Below, piece by piece: positions 1 to 8,382 of a DNA stretch of 64,000 nucleotides. Origin of the DNA: Murimonas intestini (GTDB lineage: Bacteria; Bacillota; Clostridia; Lachnospirales; Lachnospiraceae); contig NZ_JANKBI010000008.1 in NCBI RefSeq assembly GCF_024622195.1, positions 1 through 64,000 of the forward strand. The letters are read 5' to 3'. The position numbers were made by a program, and so were the translations under genes. The stretch's first letter is position 1. Each line of letters begins with the position of its first letter. The notes under the pieces are model-generated. The model worked only from the letters and a program-made list of their open reading frames with translations, ran no database searches and was not told the origin of the DNA.

Positions 1-84
1 ATCCTCCCGCCCGCCTGTCCCTCATGCTGATTCACTGCCTAAATGCAAAGCGTCCCTCCCGCCCCTAATCAGCTAAACAGCAAC

Positions 85-2025
85 TTACCTGCAGTCCATC
101 GCCGCCTCATACGCTTCCCGTACTGCTTCGAGGGCCTGTCTTGGGGTGGCGGCGTCTCCTATGCAGTATACTTTGGAAAACTTGTCTTTTATTTCTTCAT
201 ACAGCTTGTTCACGGGCCTGGAACCGCAGGCATAGATGATGTGGGTAAGGCTGTTAAGTTCTGTCACCTGGCCCCGGCATTCCACGATGGCGGCATTTTC
301 TTTGACTTCAAGCAGGCGGCATCCTGTCTTCATCTCAATACCCATCTGAGCCAGTCTCTTCATCATTGGCACTTGGTTATTGACTACCATGCCGGCGCCG
401 ATTGCATCAGCCATTTCTATCATGGTCACATGCAGAGGGCCTCTTGCCTGATGCACGAGAAATTCGCATGTTTCACAGCCCACGATTCCTCCGCCGACTA
501 CAAGGACATTGCCTCCCAGTACCGGAACTTCCTCTGTAAGGACCTGCCATGCATTCACAGCCTTCTCCTTGTCGATTCCCTTTACTGGCGGAAGAGAGGG
601 CTCTGCCCCTGTCGCTGCCACGATGACTTCGTATCCTGCAACTTTTAACATCTCAGCATCTGCTTTTGCTCCAAGACGGATATCCACAGGAAGCTTTTCC
701 AATTCTTTTTCCAGATAGATTATCCACCTGCTGATCTCCTGTTTATGCGGCGGGATGCATGCCAGGCGCATCTGCCCGCCAAGCTGCTCTTCTTTTTCAA
801 ACAATGTAACATCATGGCCACACATGGCAAATGCTCTTGCCGCCGCCATACCTCCAATCCCTCCGCCGACAACAGCTGTCTTTTTAGGGGTATCGCTCTT
901 TGTAAAGCAGAATTCCTTTTCTCTCCCCAATGCCGGGTTGATCACACAGGAAGCATGTCTTCTGTTGCTCTGTTCACCTACACATCCAATTACACATGCA
1001 GTGCATGGCGCGATCGCATCTGTCTCCCCGCGTTCTGCTTTTCCTACAAATTCCGGATCTGCTAAAAGAGCGCGTCCGATCACAACACCATCTACCTTGC
1101 CGGAATCCACAAGATACTCTGCGTAGGACGGCTCATTAATCTTTCCTACCACAATCACAGGAACTTTAGCCACATTTTTAATGGCCTCTGCCTCCGGCAC
1201 ATTGACACCCCTCACCTCTCCGTGGCAGGGGATGATCTTGTTGCACTGCTCATACTGGGTCCCGCCGCTGATCTCGAAAGCGTCAACCCCGTGTTTCTCC
1301 AGCATTGGCACCAGGTACAGCATATCCTGCAGAGTATTTCCCTGGCTGTTTCTCTCGCTGCCGCTCATACGGAGAATGACAGGGAAATCTCTTCCGCATT
1401 TTTCCTTAATGGCATCCAGAACCTGAAACAGAAGCCTTGCCCGGTTATCCAGGGAACCGCCGTACTCATCTGTCCTCTTATTCCGCATTGGTGAAAGGAA
1501 TGAGCCCAGCAGCATATAGGCATGTGCACAGTGAAGTTCAATTCCGTCAAATCCTGCACGCTTTGCATCATAGGACGTCTTTGCATACTGCTCAATGATA
1601 GCAGGCAGTTCCTCTTTTTTCAGCTCTCTCGTCTTCTGGCCCATAGAATTTATGTATGTACTGCTGGCTTTTGGCGGTATACCCATAAACGCACTGATGC
1701 TTTCCGGACCAGGGTGGGTTATCTGAGGAATGATCTTTGTCCCGTATTTATGTATCCTGTCCGTAAAAGTCCTGTAGGATTCTATGCTCTCCTCACTTCT
1801 GAAACAAAGAGTATTTCCCAGATATGGCACATTTGGATCCACTGAAAGTGCATCTGTAATGATGCACCCCACTCCTCCCTTTGCTCTGGCTTCCCAGTAT
1901 TCCTGCAGAACTTCATTTACTGTCCCGTCCTGACTCTCGTATCCAAGTGACATGGGCGCCATAAATGCAGCATTTTTCATTGTCATTGAACCAATCTTCA
2001 GTTCTTGAAATAATTTTGAACTCAT
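85..2025 (-). CDS. OYE-type NADH:flavin oxidoreductase with Fe-S cluster and FAD/NAD domains
   Basis: This 646-residue protein belongs to the 2,4-dienoyl-CoA reductase / BaiCD-like group of Old Yellow Enzymes: an FMN-binding TIM barrel (about 1-330), a 4Fe-4S site (Cys 341, 344, 348, 360) and a C-terminal dinucleotide-binding half with GGGIGG at about 387 and a second Rossmann motif (VVGGGIVGCE). Family members pass NAD(P)H electrons through FAD and the cluster to FMN to reduce enones or enoyl-CoA esters; the real substrate cannot be read from sequence. The active-site segment is HCAHAY. I chose the ATG at 2025 because AGGAGG-like GGAGG lies 9 bases upstream; an upstream in-frame start at 2085 has no such site. 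The AraC-type gene immediately upstream in the same direction is the likely regulator. No bile-acid (bai) neighbours are present, so a BaiCD name is not justified. A bilirubin-reductase-like role is another possibility in this family. Confidence 0.9.
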   Translation of the reverse strand: MSSKLFQELKIGSMTMKNAAFMAPMSLGYESQDGTVNEVLQEYWEARAKGGVGCIITDALSVDPNVPYLGNTLCFRSEESIESYRTFTDRIHKYGTKIIPQITHPGPESISAFMGIPPKASSTYINSMGQKTRELKKEELPAIIEQYAKTSYDAKRAGFDGIELHCAHAYMLLGSFLSPMRNKRTDEYGGSLDNRARLLFQVLDAIKEKCGRDFPVILRMSGSERNSQGNTLQDMLYLVPMLEKHGVDAFEISGGTQYEQCNKIIPCHGEVRGVNVPEAEAIKNVAKVPVIVVGKINEPSYAEYLVDSGKVDGVVIGRALLADPEFVGKAERGETDAIAPCTACVIGCVGEQSNRRHASCVINPALGREKEFCFTKSDTPKKTAVVGGGIGGMAAARAFAMCGHDVTLFEKEEQLGGQMRLACIPPHKQEISRWIIYLEKELEKLPVDIRLGAKADAEMLKVAGYEVIVAATGAEPSLPPVKGIDKEKAVNAWQVLTEEVPVLGGNVLVVGGGIVGCETCEFLVHQARGPLHVTMIEMADAIGAGMVVNNQVPMMKRLAQMGIEMKTGCRLLEVKENAAIVECRGQVTELNSLTHIIYACGSRPVNKLYEEIKDKFSKVYCIGDAATPRQALEAVREAYEAAMDCR

Positions 2026-2132
2026 AATACCTACCTCCGTTTTTATTTTGATTATAGCAGGAGAAAGCGCAGATATTATATTCAAATATCAAGGTTTTAT
2101 TATCATATTTTATCTACTTTCAAAACAATTTT

Positions 2133-3350
2133 TCAACCAGCCTCCGGGCCGCCCATACTTTTTCTGTACTGTCCCGGAGTCTGGTTCATATGACACTTAA
2201 AATACCTCAGAAAAGTGCTTAATGAGGAAAACCCGCACATAGTGGATACTTCCAGAATACTTTTATCTGTAGACTGCAGAAAACCGCAGGCGTAACTGAC
2301 ACGTATCTGTCCCAGAAGTTCTTCAAAAGATTTCCCAAAACTTTTCTTGATTACAGTCTGCACTGTATATGGCTTCAGACAGAATTTGTGTGCCAGATCC
2401 GCTTCTGTGATGTCATCATAAAAATATAGATTAATATATTGAAGAAACTGCAGCGCCACGCTCTCTGACCCTGCTGCAAATCCGTCATCACCCACCTGAG
2501 TCTTTTGATACTGTCTGGGCGTCATGCCGCAGTATTGGGCAAATACACGGTAAAATCCCTGCACACTCGCAAACTCCAGCAAGTCACTGATATATTCTAT
2601 GGACAATTCCGAAAAATGAAGGAGGGCACATGCATTGATTACTTTTCCAAATTGGACAAGCTGATGGAAAGTATACCCGCAGGCTTCCTTGATCCGCCGG
2701 TTCAGAGTGACCGGGGAATACCCGCATTCCGAGGCTGCCTCTTCCAGAGAGGGAGTACTGCTGGCTGCCAGAACGATCTTCAGTATTATATCCCAGGCTT
2801 TTCTTTCTTTTTCAGCACCCTGTTCTTCCTCACCGATTTGCTCAAAGGCGTAACGGCAGAAATAAGCATGAAGCTCCAGCGTCTTATATTCAATCATATT
2901 TTTTCTCTCGAACCTGTCGCTGTTCTGCTCTTCAAGCAGATCCTGTATAAGATTCTCTGTACGTGTCTTCTCTCTTCCCGTCAGTCTGACTACAGGCTTT
3001 GTATCGTAGACAAGCTTTGCATTTGCATTTCCCGGATGCTTCTCCCAGCTCATGTACATAAACAACCCGATATGGAACCTTACGCACACCATCTCAAGGC
3101 ACTTTCTGACATGGCTTATGTAGTAAAAGTTGTGGGAATAAAGACAAAAAAGGCTGCCCTCCTTTGCCTCACAGGGACAGCCGTTTACCATGAACTCTCC
3201 TTCCCCGGACAGAACATAATACATTTCCACTCTCTCATGGAGCGATTGTTTCGTAGGCTTTGAAATCTTCATATATTCCACCTGAATGTCTCTCTCCATG
3301 TAATTACTGTAATGATCTATGCCGGTATACCAGTCATTCTGTCGTTTCAT
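2133..3350 (-). CDS. AraC-family regulator with two tandem HTH domains
   Basis: The 405-residue protein has a cupin-like N-terminal sensor (about 1-140) followed by two complete AraC-type DNA-binding regions: one at about 187-283, ending in GMTPRQYQK, and one at about 300-396, ending in QTPGQYRKS. Ordinary AraC proteins have one such region with two HTH motifs, so the duplication is unusual. The start at 3350 is supported by AGGAGG 6 bases upstream; the first in-frame start at 3377 is not. It sits directly upstream of, and in the same direction as, the OYE reductase with 107 bases between, so it probably senses that enzyme's substrate and activates it. The ligand is unknown. Confidence 0.87.
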   Translation of the reverse strand: MKRQNDWYTGIDHYSNYMERDIQVEYMKISKPTKQSLHERVEMYYVLSGEGEFMVNGCPCEAKEGSLFCLYSHNFYYISHVRKCLEMVCVRFHIGLFMYMSWEKHPGNANAKLVYDTKPVVRLTGREKTRTENLIQDLLEEQNSDRFERKNMIEYKTLELHAYFCRYAFEQIGEEEQGAEKERKAWDIILKIVLAASSTPSLEEAASECGYSPVTLNRRIKEACGYTFHQLVQFGKVINACALLHFSELSIEYISDLLEFASVQGFYRVFAQYCGMTPRQYQKTQVGDDGFAAGSESVALQFLQYINLYFYDDITEADLAHKFCLKPYTVQTVIKKSFGKSFEELLGQIRVSYACGFLQSTDKSILEVSTMCGFSSLSTFLRYFKCHMNQTPGQYRKSMGGPEAG

Positions 3351-3412
3351 CTTCCGCCTCCTTGTGTACCACTTCACATCTCTTAGTTTCCCTCCACAGC
3401 TGCGATGTTATT

Positions 3413-3748
3413 TCAGGAATGACCGCTCACAATATCGTAGCTCTCAGCTATCATGCGCTTAACCTCTTTATCCGGAACCTTTCCATCGAGTATGACAGAG
3501 TTCCAGTGCTCTTTATTCATGTGATATCCAGGCACCACAGACTCATACGCCTCCCTCCAGAACACGATCCATTCGGGCCGGCACTTCACATTCACCCAGA
3601 TATTCCCATTTCTTTCATAGATATAAGCAAACGACTTCTTAGATCCTCTGCAGCGCATAACAGTCCAGTTATCATCATGAAAAGGATAATCTTCATAGAC
3701 ATCCTTTAATGACATACAGAATTTTATTACCTCTTCTCTTGATTTCAT
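3413..3748 (-). CDS. MmcQ/YjbR-family protein
   Basis: A 111-residue protein with the typical YjbR (PF04237) features: an early YPFHDDNW segment, a central strand rich region with NVKC-P-W, and the signature GYHMNKEHWNSVIL near the C terminus. Members adopt a cyclotide-like DNA-binding (double wing) fold and are annotated as MmcQ/YjbR; molecular function is not established. Two ATG codons lie in tandem at 3751 and 3748; the GGAG box is better spaced from the second. An upstream TTG extension to 3877 is unlikely because it contains no RBS and looks non-conserved. A second YjbR-like domain occurs at the C terminus of the protein at 6338-6973, with the same GYY-NK-HWNSV signature. Confidence 0.85.
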   Translation of the reverse strand: MKSREEVIKFCMSLKDVYEDYPFHDDNWTVMRCRGSKKSFAYIYERNGNIWVNVKCRPEWIVFWREAYESVVPGYHMNKEHWNSVILDGKVPDKEVKRMIAESYDIVSGHS

Positions 3749-3902
3749 CATTACTCCTTTCCCTATTTCTTCTCCCTGCAAGATGATATATGGCGGTCTG
3801 TATCTGCCTTCCCCCAGGGTTTTCCTTTTGATATCTGCCTTTGACTTCAGCTTATATCCGGTGGATTTTAATGTCAAGTAAAAATACGGGTAATATAAAA
3901 AT

Positions 3903-4082
3903 GGCTGTTACTATTCACAGCCACTGTCCCGCGAGGTGTTTTCGTGCGAATTTCGCATGAAAATCCCGAGTTTTACAGCGCGAAACGGCGTTTTTGCCGA
4001 TTCTGTGCATCGCGAAGCGCGTTACTGTTCGCAGAACCGCGTTTTTGCGGGGCTGTGAACAGTAACAAATGGCTGTGAATAG
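3903..4082. repeat. MITE-like element with terminal inverted repeats in a 529-bp gene-free stretch
   Basis: Between 3749 and 4277 there is no credible gene. The stretch holds an element bounded by 17-bp inverted repeats, 3906-3922 and 4051-4067, matching at 16 of 17 positions, with a further GGCTGTGAATAG copy at 4071-4082. The interior is GC-rich and hairpin-prone (GCGAAACGGCG, ACCGCGTTTTTGCGG), unlike its AT-richer flanks. The repeat ends share the CTGTTAC/TTCACAG core seen in the 27-bp palindromes elsewhere in the window. It could be a non-autonomous mobile element or a structured intergenic repeat. The reading frame 3973-4197 inside it is not considered a gene. Confidence 0.5.
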
Positions 4083-4277
4083 AAAAAAGTCCCTGTTCAG
4101 CTGAAGGCTGTCTGATTTTCAAACACACCTTGAACAAGGACTCTATATATAATGTATAAATCAAATCACCCATGGCATTCAACAAATGCACATGCAAACA
4201 TGTTCACCCGACTTTGCCCGCGGTAATAACTCTCAGGCCAGGGACTCCTCCCCACCAGTTCATTGGATCATATCCCG

Positions 4278-5150
4278 CTATACAAGATACTTATCCTGAA
4301 GATTCTTAATATCTTCTTCTGTAAGTCCCACAGCTTCCTTCAGATAAAGATCCATTGAACCATATTTTTCATCTATGGCATCCAGCATCTTTTCCATAAA
4401 TGCCCGGTCTACGCCTGTCAGCGTTCTGACACCCTCTATCACTGCAGGATCATCTGTCTTTTTAGCTGCCTCATCTGCCATGTACTCAATCTTTGCAGCA
4501 TTAAAATCATTTGTCAGTGCAAAGTCATCAAGAATAGTCTCTCTGTCTGCGCCCAAAGCTGACAGCAGAAGCACTGCTGCAGTTCCTGCCCTGTCTTTTC
4601 CGCCTGTACAGTGCCACAGGACTGCTCCGTCTTCGTTTTCAAGCAGGATCTGGAAAAACTGGCGATATGCTTCCTGTGCATGTTCATCCATTGCCACATC
4701 CACATACATATCCTCATCAACCATACCGTTTTCTACCATAGATATCATGGCAGCAGCAGGATCATCCTGATATATGCCAGTCATAGCGTTTGCAGCAGAT
4801 TTACCTGTATCCGAGCTCTCATCCAGTACCCTGACATTTGTATTTGTGACTCCCTCTATGTCCGGGTCCGGCTCAGATGATACCTCATCTGAAGTTCTGA
4901 AGTCTACCACCTGCTTCAGGTTATATTTTTCAGTCAAAATATTCAAATCTTCCTCTGTGGCCCCGGAGAGCTTACCGCTCCTGAGCAGCACATCCTCCCT
5001 GACATGTCTGCCGTCCGCTGTCTGATATCCTCCGATCTGCCTGGCGTTTTCCACCTTTTCAAGTCCCAGGGACTGGCTTTCCATTTTAAATCCAGCGAGA
5101 GCCCCCACGCTCATAACTCCGACCAATACCATACAAATTAATTTCTTCAT
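4278..5150 (-). CDS. Secreted tyrosine-protein phosphatase (DSP-like, PF13350)
   Basis: A 290-residue protein with an N-terminal signal peptide (MKKLICMVLVGVMSVGALAG) and no lipobox cysteine, so probably exported rather than lipid-anchored. The catalytic P-loop HCTGGKDRAG is at about 180-189: nucleophile Cys 181 and Arg 187 in the CX5R pattern, with the extra KD typical of the Y_phosphatase3 / LipA-like group. RQIGGY near residue 37 and DFRT near 84 are other hallmarks of that group. Substrate may be phosphotyrosine, phosphoserine or phosphoinositide. I prefer the ATG at 5150 because the other ATG (5162) directly abuts the GGAGG box; the difference is four residues. It appears monocistronic. 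Confidence 0.85.
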   Translation of the reverse strand: MKKLICMVLVGVMSVGALAGFKMESQSLGLEKVENARQIGGYQTADGRHVREDVLLRSGKLSGATEEDLNILTEKYNLKQVVDFRTSDEVSSEPDPDIEGVTNTNVRVLDESSDTGKSAANAMTGIYQDDPAAAMISMVENGMVDEDMYVDVAMDEHAQEAYRQFFQILLENEDGAVLWHCTGGKDRAGTAAVLLLSALGADRETILDDFALTNDFNAAKIEYMADEAAKKTDDPAVIEGVRTLTGVDRAFMEKMLDAIDEKYGSMDLYLKEAVGLTEEDIKNLQDKYLV

Positions 5151-5287
5151 TTTCTGCAGCATCCTCCAATCATCTCATGCCATTTACGGCACACTTATAA
5201 TAGCGTCATGGAGTAATATAACAGAAAATTGTAAAATCAAATTCAAATATAGTTTACGTTTCTGTAAGATGCCCTTTGCTCAACTTT

Positions 5288-6259
5288 TTATATATCCTGC
5301 GGCTTTGTCTCCAATATCAGATCAAACGCCCTGGCGCAGGCTATGGTATCCTTATGGGGAATAACCTGGCTCTCGATCTCTCCCCTGGAGATACAGTCCA
5401 TTACTTCCTGTATTTCATAAGAAAAACCGTAAACTGTCTCTTTATCCTGGAAAACCACTGGCTCTGTCCTCCCTGCTTCATATAGGAAGGCTTCCTTTCC
5501 GTAGTGGGGATGGGGAATCTCAATACGTCCCTTTTCTCCGCAGATAATAAGCTTGTCATCTAAAAGAGAGACTATGCTCGCATGCAGGGAAGCTATTTTA
5601 TCCTTATAGGTAAGAACAATGTGGTCTGTATAGTCTACACCTGTAGCGCCCCACACAGCCTGGGCCTGAGTTTTCTCGATAATTCCTTCCAGAACATACG
5701 TTGTAATTTCATATGCATATACGGTAAGGTCATATGCCGCCCCTCCGCCCAGCTCAGGATTAAAATAACGCGTGTTTATATCCTGTGGAGCAGAAAATCC
5801 TATGGATGCCTCTGCAAAAGTCACCTTCCCGATCCTGCCCTCTTCAATCCATTTCTTTGCATTCTTTATATTCGGCAGGAACCTGCTCCACATGGCCTCC
5901 ATCACAAAGACCTTCTCCGCCCGTGCCCTGGCAAATACTGCCTCTGCCTGGGCGCTGTTTAAAAACATGGCCTTTTCACACAGCACGGGGACCTTGTAGT
6001 CCAGGCAGAGCATGGAGAGATCATAGTGGGCATTGGGTGTGACAGCTATGTAGACACAGTCCGGCTTTTGCTCTATGAGCATTTTTTCATAATTGTCATA
6101 GGCAGCCTCTATTCCCTGCCCGTCCGCCAGCCTTCTGGCCTTCTCCATGGATTTGCTGGATACTGCCGCTACTTCACAGCCGTCCATACTTCTCACTGTA
6201 TCACAAAATTGCTTCGCAATATTTCCTGAACCCATCACTGCAAATCTGAAATTTTTCAT
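5288..6259 (-). CDS. Gfo/Idh/MocA-family NAD(P)-dependent oxidoreductase
   Basis: A 323-residue oxidoreductase: N-terminal Rossmann fold with GSGNIA at about 10, the conserved CEKAMFLNSAQAE segment (the EKP-type motif with Ala for Pro), and a C-terminal mixed alpha/beta domain with YDLTVYAYEITTYVL. Family members oxidise or epimerise sugars, inositols or dihydrodiols; this one is closest in feel to trans-1,2-dihydrobenzene-1,2-diol/xylose dehydrogenase-like members. The start at 6259 has AGGAGG five bases upstream; the in-frame ATG at 6295 has none. The gene stands alone and nothing nearby identifies a substrate. Confidence 0.88.
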   Translation of the reverse strand: MKNFRFAVMGSGNIAKQFCDTVRSMDGCEVAAVSSKSMEKARRLADGQGIEAAYDNYEKMLIEQKPDCVYIAVTPNAHYDLSMLCLDYKVPVLCEKAMFLNSAQAEAVFARARAEKVFVMEAMWSRFLPNIKNAKKWIEEGRIGKVTFAEASIGFSAPQDINTRYFNPELGGGAAYDLTVYAYEITTYVLEGIIEKTQAQAVWGATGVDYTDHIVLTYKDKIASLHASIVSLLDDKLIICGEKGRIEIPHPHYGKEAFLYEAGRTEPVVFQDKETVYGFSYEIQEVMDCISRGEIESQVIPHKDTIACARAFDLILETKPQDI

Positions 6260-6337
6260 ACTGCCTCCTGTAATTTCATATGCCCAGCAGGGCATAAATA
6301 TTTGATGAGCTCATTTTACTACATATCTTTCACTTTA

Positions 6338-6973
6338 TCATCTTAATTCTGAGATTTCCTTCTGTCTTTTCTTAGACAGACCTTTTATGATCAGTTCATA
6401 TGACTTATCTATTATATCCTTCACAAGATCATCGGGCACCTCCCCATCCAGCCTGACAGAATTCCAGTGGATCTTATTACAGTAATACCCCGGAATAATA
6501 TCATGATACCGGGCGCGCAGCCCCTCTCCCAGATCCGGCGGCAGCTTCACTGTCAGAAGATAATCCCTGCCCTCCTTGTCCTTACAGACAGCAGCATACA
6601 TCTTTCCATCTACCATAAATCTTTTCCACTGCCACTCCACCTTAAAATCACTTTCTGCCCCCGGCTTATCCGCGCAGTATTCAGAGAGCCAGGGGTATCT
6701 GCTGTTCTGTACCTCCTTGAGCTTCCTGCACACTTCAACCCTTGCCCCCGGTGGATTATCCCCATTCTCCTCATCATTTGTAAAACTTATCAACAGTTCA
6801 CAGGGAAATTCTCCACATTCCCCACAATGGACATGCCCCTTCTCCTGACAGCACTTCGCCAGCCTGCATTCCCCGTGAAATGGATTTCCGCCCGTCTTAA
6901 TACAGCCGCCGCACCCAAAGTCTTCCTTCCACTTACAGTTCTCACAATCCAGTCCGCATCTTGTCGTAATCAT
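6338..6973 (-). CDS. DUF3795 - YjbR/MmcQ fusion protein
   Basis: A 211-residue protein of two parts. Residues 1-90 are a cysteine-rich DUF3795 region (MITTRCGLDCENC, then CGGC, CRLAKCCQEKG, CGEC, FPC), likely binding metal. Residues about 90-205 are YjbR-like, with GYYCNKIHWNSVRLDGEVPDD, the signature also present in the 3413-3748 gene. DUF3795 proteins usually stand alone, so the join is notable. The junction is open reading frame without frameshift signs. Function of both parts is unknown. Confidence 0.82.
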   Translation of the reverse strand: MITTRCGLDCENCKWKEDFGCGGCIKTGGNPFHGECRLAKCCQEKGHVHCGECGEFPCELLISFTNDEENGDNPPGARVEVCRKLKEVQNSRYPWLSEYCADKPGAESDFKVEWQWKRFMVDGKMYAAVCKDKEGRDYLLTVKLPPDLGEGLRARYHDIIPGYYCNKIHWNSVRLDGEVPDDLVKDIIDKSYELIIKGLSKKRQKEISELR

Positions 6974-7013
6974 AGTCTTTCTCCCATCCTTCGTCTTCTT
7001 TTATTATCCATTG

Positions 7014-7102
7014 GTAACTATTCAGCACTTTCACAGTTACATGCAGAAATCCATTTAAAATCGCTGGTAACGATGGGATTTCCTCACTCCTGAATCATGT
7101 TC
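7014..7102. repeat. Long copy (A) of the intergenic palindrome-hairpin repeat
   Basis: 7014-7040 is a 27-bp imperfect palindrome beginning GTAACTATTCA and ending TTCACAGTTAC. It is followed by a hairpin segment: GAAATCC pairs with GGGATTTC, and an inner ATCG pairs with CGAT. The copy at 41029-41116 aligns over nearly 90 bases, including ATCCATTTAAAATCGC. The rest of the 356-bp interval (6974-7329) holds the MerR-gene terminator and no gene. Confidence 0.7.
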
Positions 7103-7254
7103 AGCCAGTCTGCCTTAGCTGAATTAATAATATCTTACACGAAGTAATATGACAACAGTATGTCATGTATAAAGATTCTCATGATGAATTACAGGCCCTG
7201 CTCTCTGAAGCAGTTTCTAATTAAAATACCATATACAAAAACTGCCCTTTAAAT

Positions 7255-7301
7255 AAACAAAAACGAGAGAATCAGTGAATCTTGCACTATTTCTCTCGTT
7301 T
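7255..7301 (-). terminator. Rho-independent terminator of the MerR gene
   Basis: An 11-bp perfect inverted repeat (7261-7271 and 7291-7301, AAACGAGAGAA / TTCTCTCGTTT) lies 28 bases beyond the MerR-family stop. Read on the minus strand the stem is followed by a T-rich tail (TTTTTGTTTATTT). Confidence 0.8.
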
Positions 7302-7329
7302 CTTTTAGCCTGCCGGCATTGCGCTGCTC

Positions 7330-8157
7330 TTATCTCTTTTCTTTCTTCTTCACCGGATAACAAACTTCTGTCACTAAATCGTCCGGGGTCTTGGCATTAT
7401 AAGGGCTTACATGATAGATGCAGAAGGATGCTCCGTCATAATCATATCCGTTCTCACTGACCCAGTCAGCCACAGCCCTGTTTACCTTTGTCAGCTGATC
7501 ATATCCGCCTTTATATGTGGCAGATGCTATCTGTACTTCCTCTACAGTCTTAAATCTGACATGCTCTGTATCCTCGTATGTCCCCTCCACGGCTGACTGT
7601 ACCTCTACATCCACGTCACTTTCCTTGAATCCTTCATCATGGAAGATTGCCAGTCCGTAACACGGAACGGCAGGCCTGACATTCTGGGAGCGTATCTCAT
7701 CATTCATTCTCTGCCAAAGCGTTCCCTCGCAATCATAAGAGGGGATTACATCCCTCAGACTTGCCACATATCTCTTAGGCATTGTTTTTAACGTAACCTC
7801 ATAACCTGACATATTACCGTCCTTTCTCAGCCATCTGATAGTGCTGTCGATAACCTGCATCCGACGCCTGGCTTCCCTTGACTCTTCCTCTAACTCCTCC
7901 TTTTTCAGAAGCAGAAAATGCTCCAGTTCCTGAGGATCATCATACTTGTCCAGTATCTTCCCAATCATGGCCAGTCCGAAGCCCATGCCTTTCAGGGCCT
8001 GGATCTGCCCGGCTCTGGGAAGCTGTGATTCCAGATAATAGCGGTACCCGGTAAAGGAATCTACCTCGTTGGGAACAAGCAGGCCAATGTCGTCATAATG
8101 GCGCAGCATACGGATGCTGATTCTTGATAGTTTCGAAAAATCTCCTATTTTTAACAT
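7330..8157 (-). CDS. MerR-family regulator with GyrI-like effector-binding domain
   Basis: A 275-residue regulator. Residues 1-70 form a MerR winged HTH (MLKIGDFSKLSRISIRMLRHYDDIGLL, then TGYRYY); about 75-110 is a coiled-coil dimerisation helix; about 120-275 is a GyrI-like small-molecule binding domain (SOUL/BmrR type), recognisable by the KTMPKRYVASLRD start and the closing YDYDGASFCIYHVSPY. Proteins of this kind (BmrR, Mta) sense cationic drugs or other hydrophobic ligands. It is divergent from the GH25 lysozyme gene across 225 bases, but no target can be assigned. The RBS GAGGAA precedes the ATG. Confidence 0.88.
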   Translation of the reverse strand: MLKIGDFSKLSRISIRMLRHYDDIGLLVPNEVDSFTGYRYYLESQLPRAGQIQALKGMGFGLAMIGKILDKYDDPQELEHFLLLKKEELEEESREARRRMQVIDSTIRWLRKDGNMSGYEVTLKTMPKRYVASLRDVIPSYDCEGTLWQRMNDEIRSQNVRPAVPCYGLAIFHDEGFKESDVDVEVQSAVEGTYEDTEHVRFKTVEEVQIASATYKGGYDQLTKVNRAVADWVSENGYDYDGASFCIYHVSPYNAKTPDDLVTEVCYPVKKKEKR

Positions 8158-8309
8158 TCTTTATTCCTCACATATATGTGTAATTTTGAGCTCAAATACA
8201 GTATAAAGCATACCACTGTGTAAGAGTCAATACATATCTTGCCATAAGATCTCCATCAGCCGCACATGCCCTGGGTCAAGTTTTGTTGATGCTCATATAT
8301 TAAAGTAGG

Positions 8310-8336
8310 GTAACTGTTCATTACTTTCACAGTTGC
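8310..8336. repeat. 27-bp intergenic palindrome copy (D)
   Basis: Starts GTAACTGTTCA, ends TTCACAGTTGC. It lies in the divergent interval between the MerR and GH25 genes, 47 bases before the GH25 start. Confidence 0.65.
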
Positions 8337-8382
8337 AAAGCAGGTTCATATTAAATATTTTGATGAAAGGAATATAACGCGT

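Noticed and set aside
1..84. Gene at the left edge
   Set aside because: No frame with RBS or motif; the stretch follows the OYE stop and shows nothing I can support.
43..648. Plus-strand open frame opposite the OYE reductase
   Set aside because: Antisense to a gene with clear family motifs; no RBS and no recognisable protein.
85..2025. Naming the OYE reductase BaiCD or bilirubin reductase
   Set aside because: No other bai genes near, and the substrate-defining residues cannot be judged without alignment; kept at family level.
3973..4197. 74-residue open frame
   Set aside because: Lies across the GC-rich repeat element; no RBS, no family, and the frame follows hairpin sequence.
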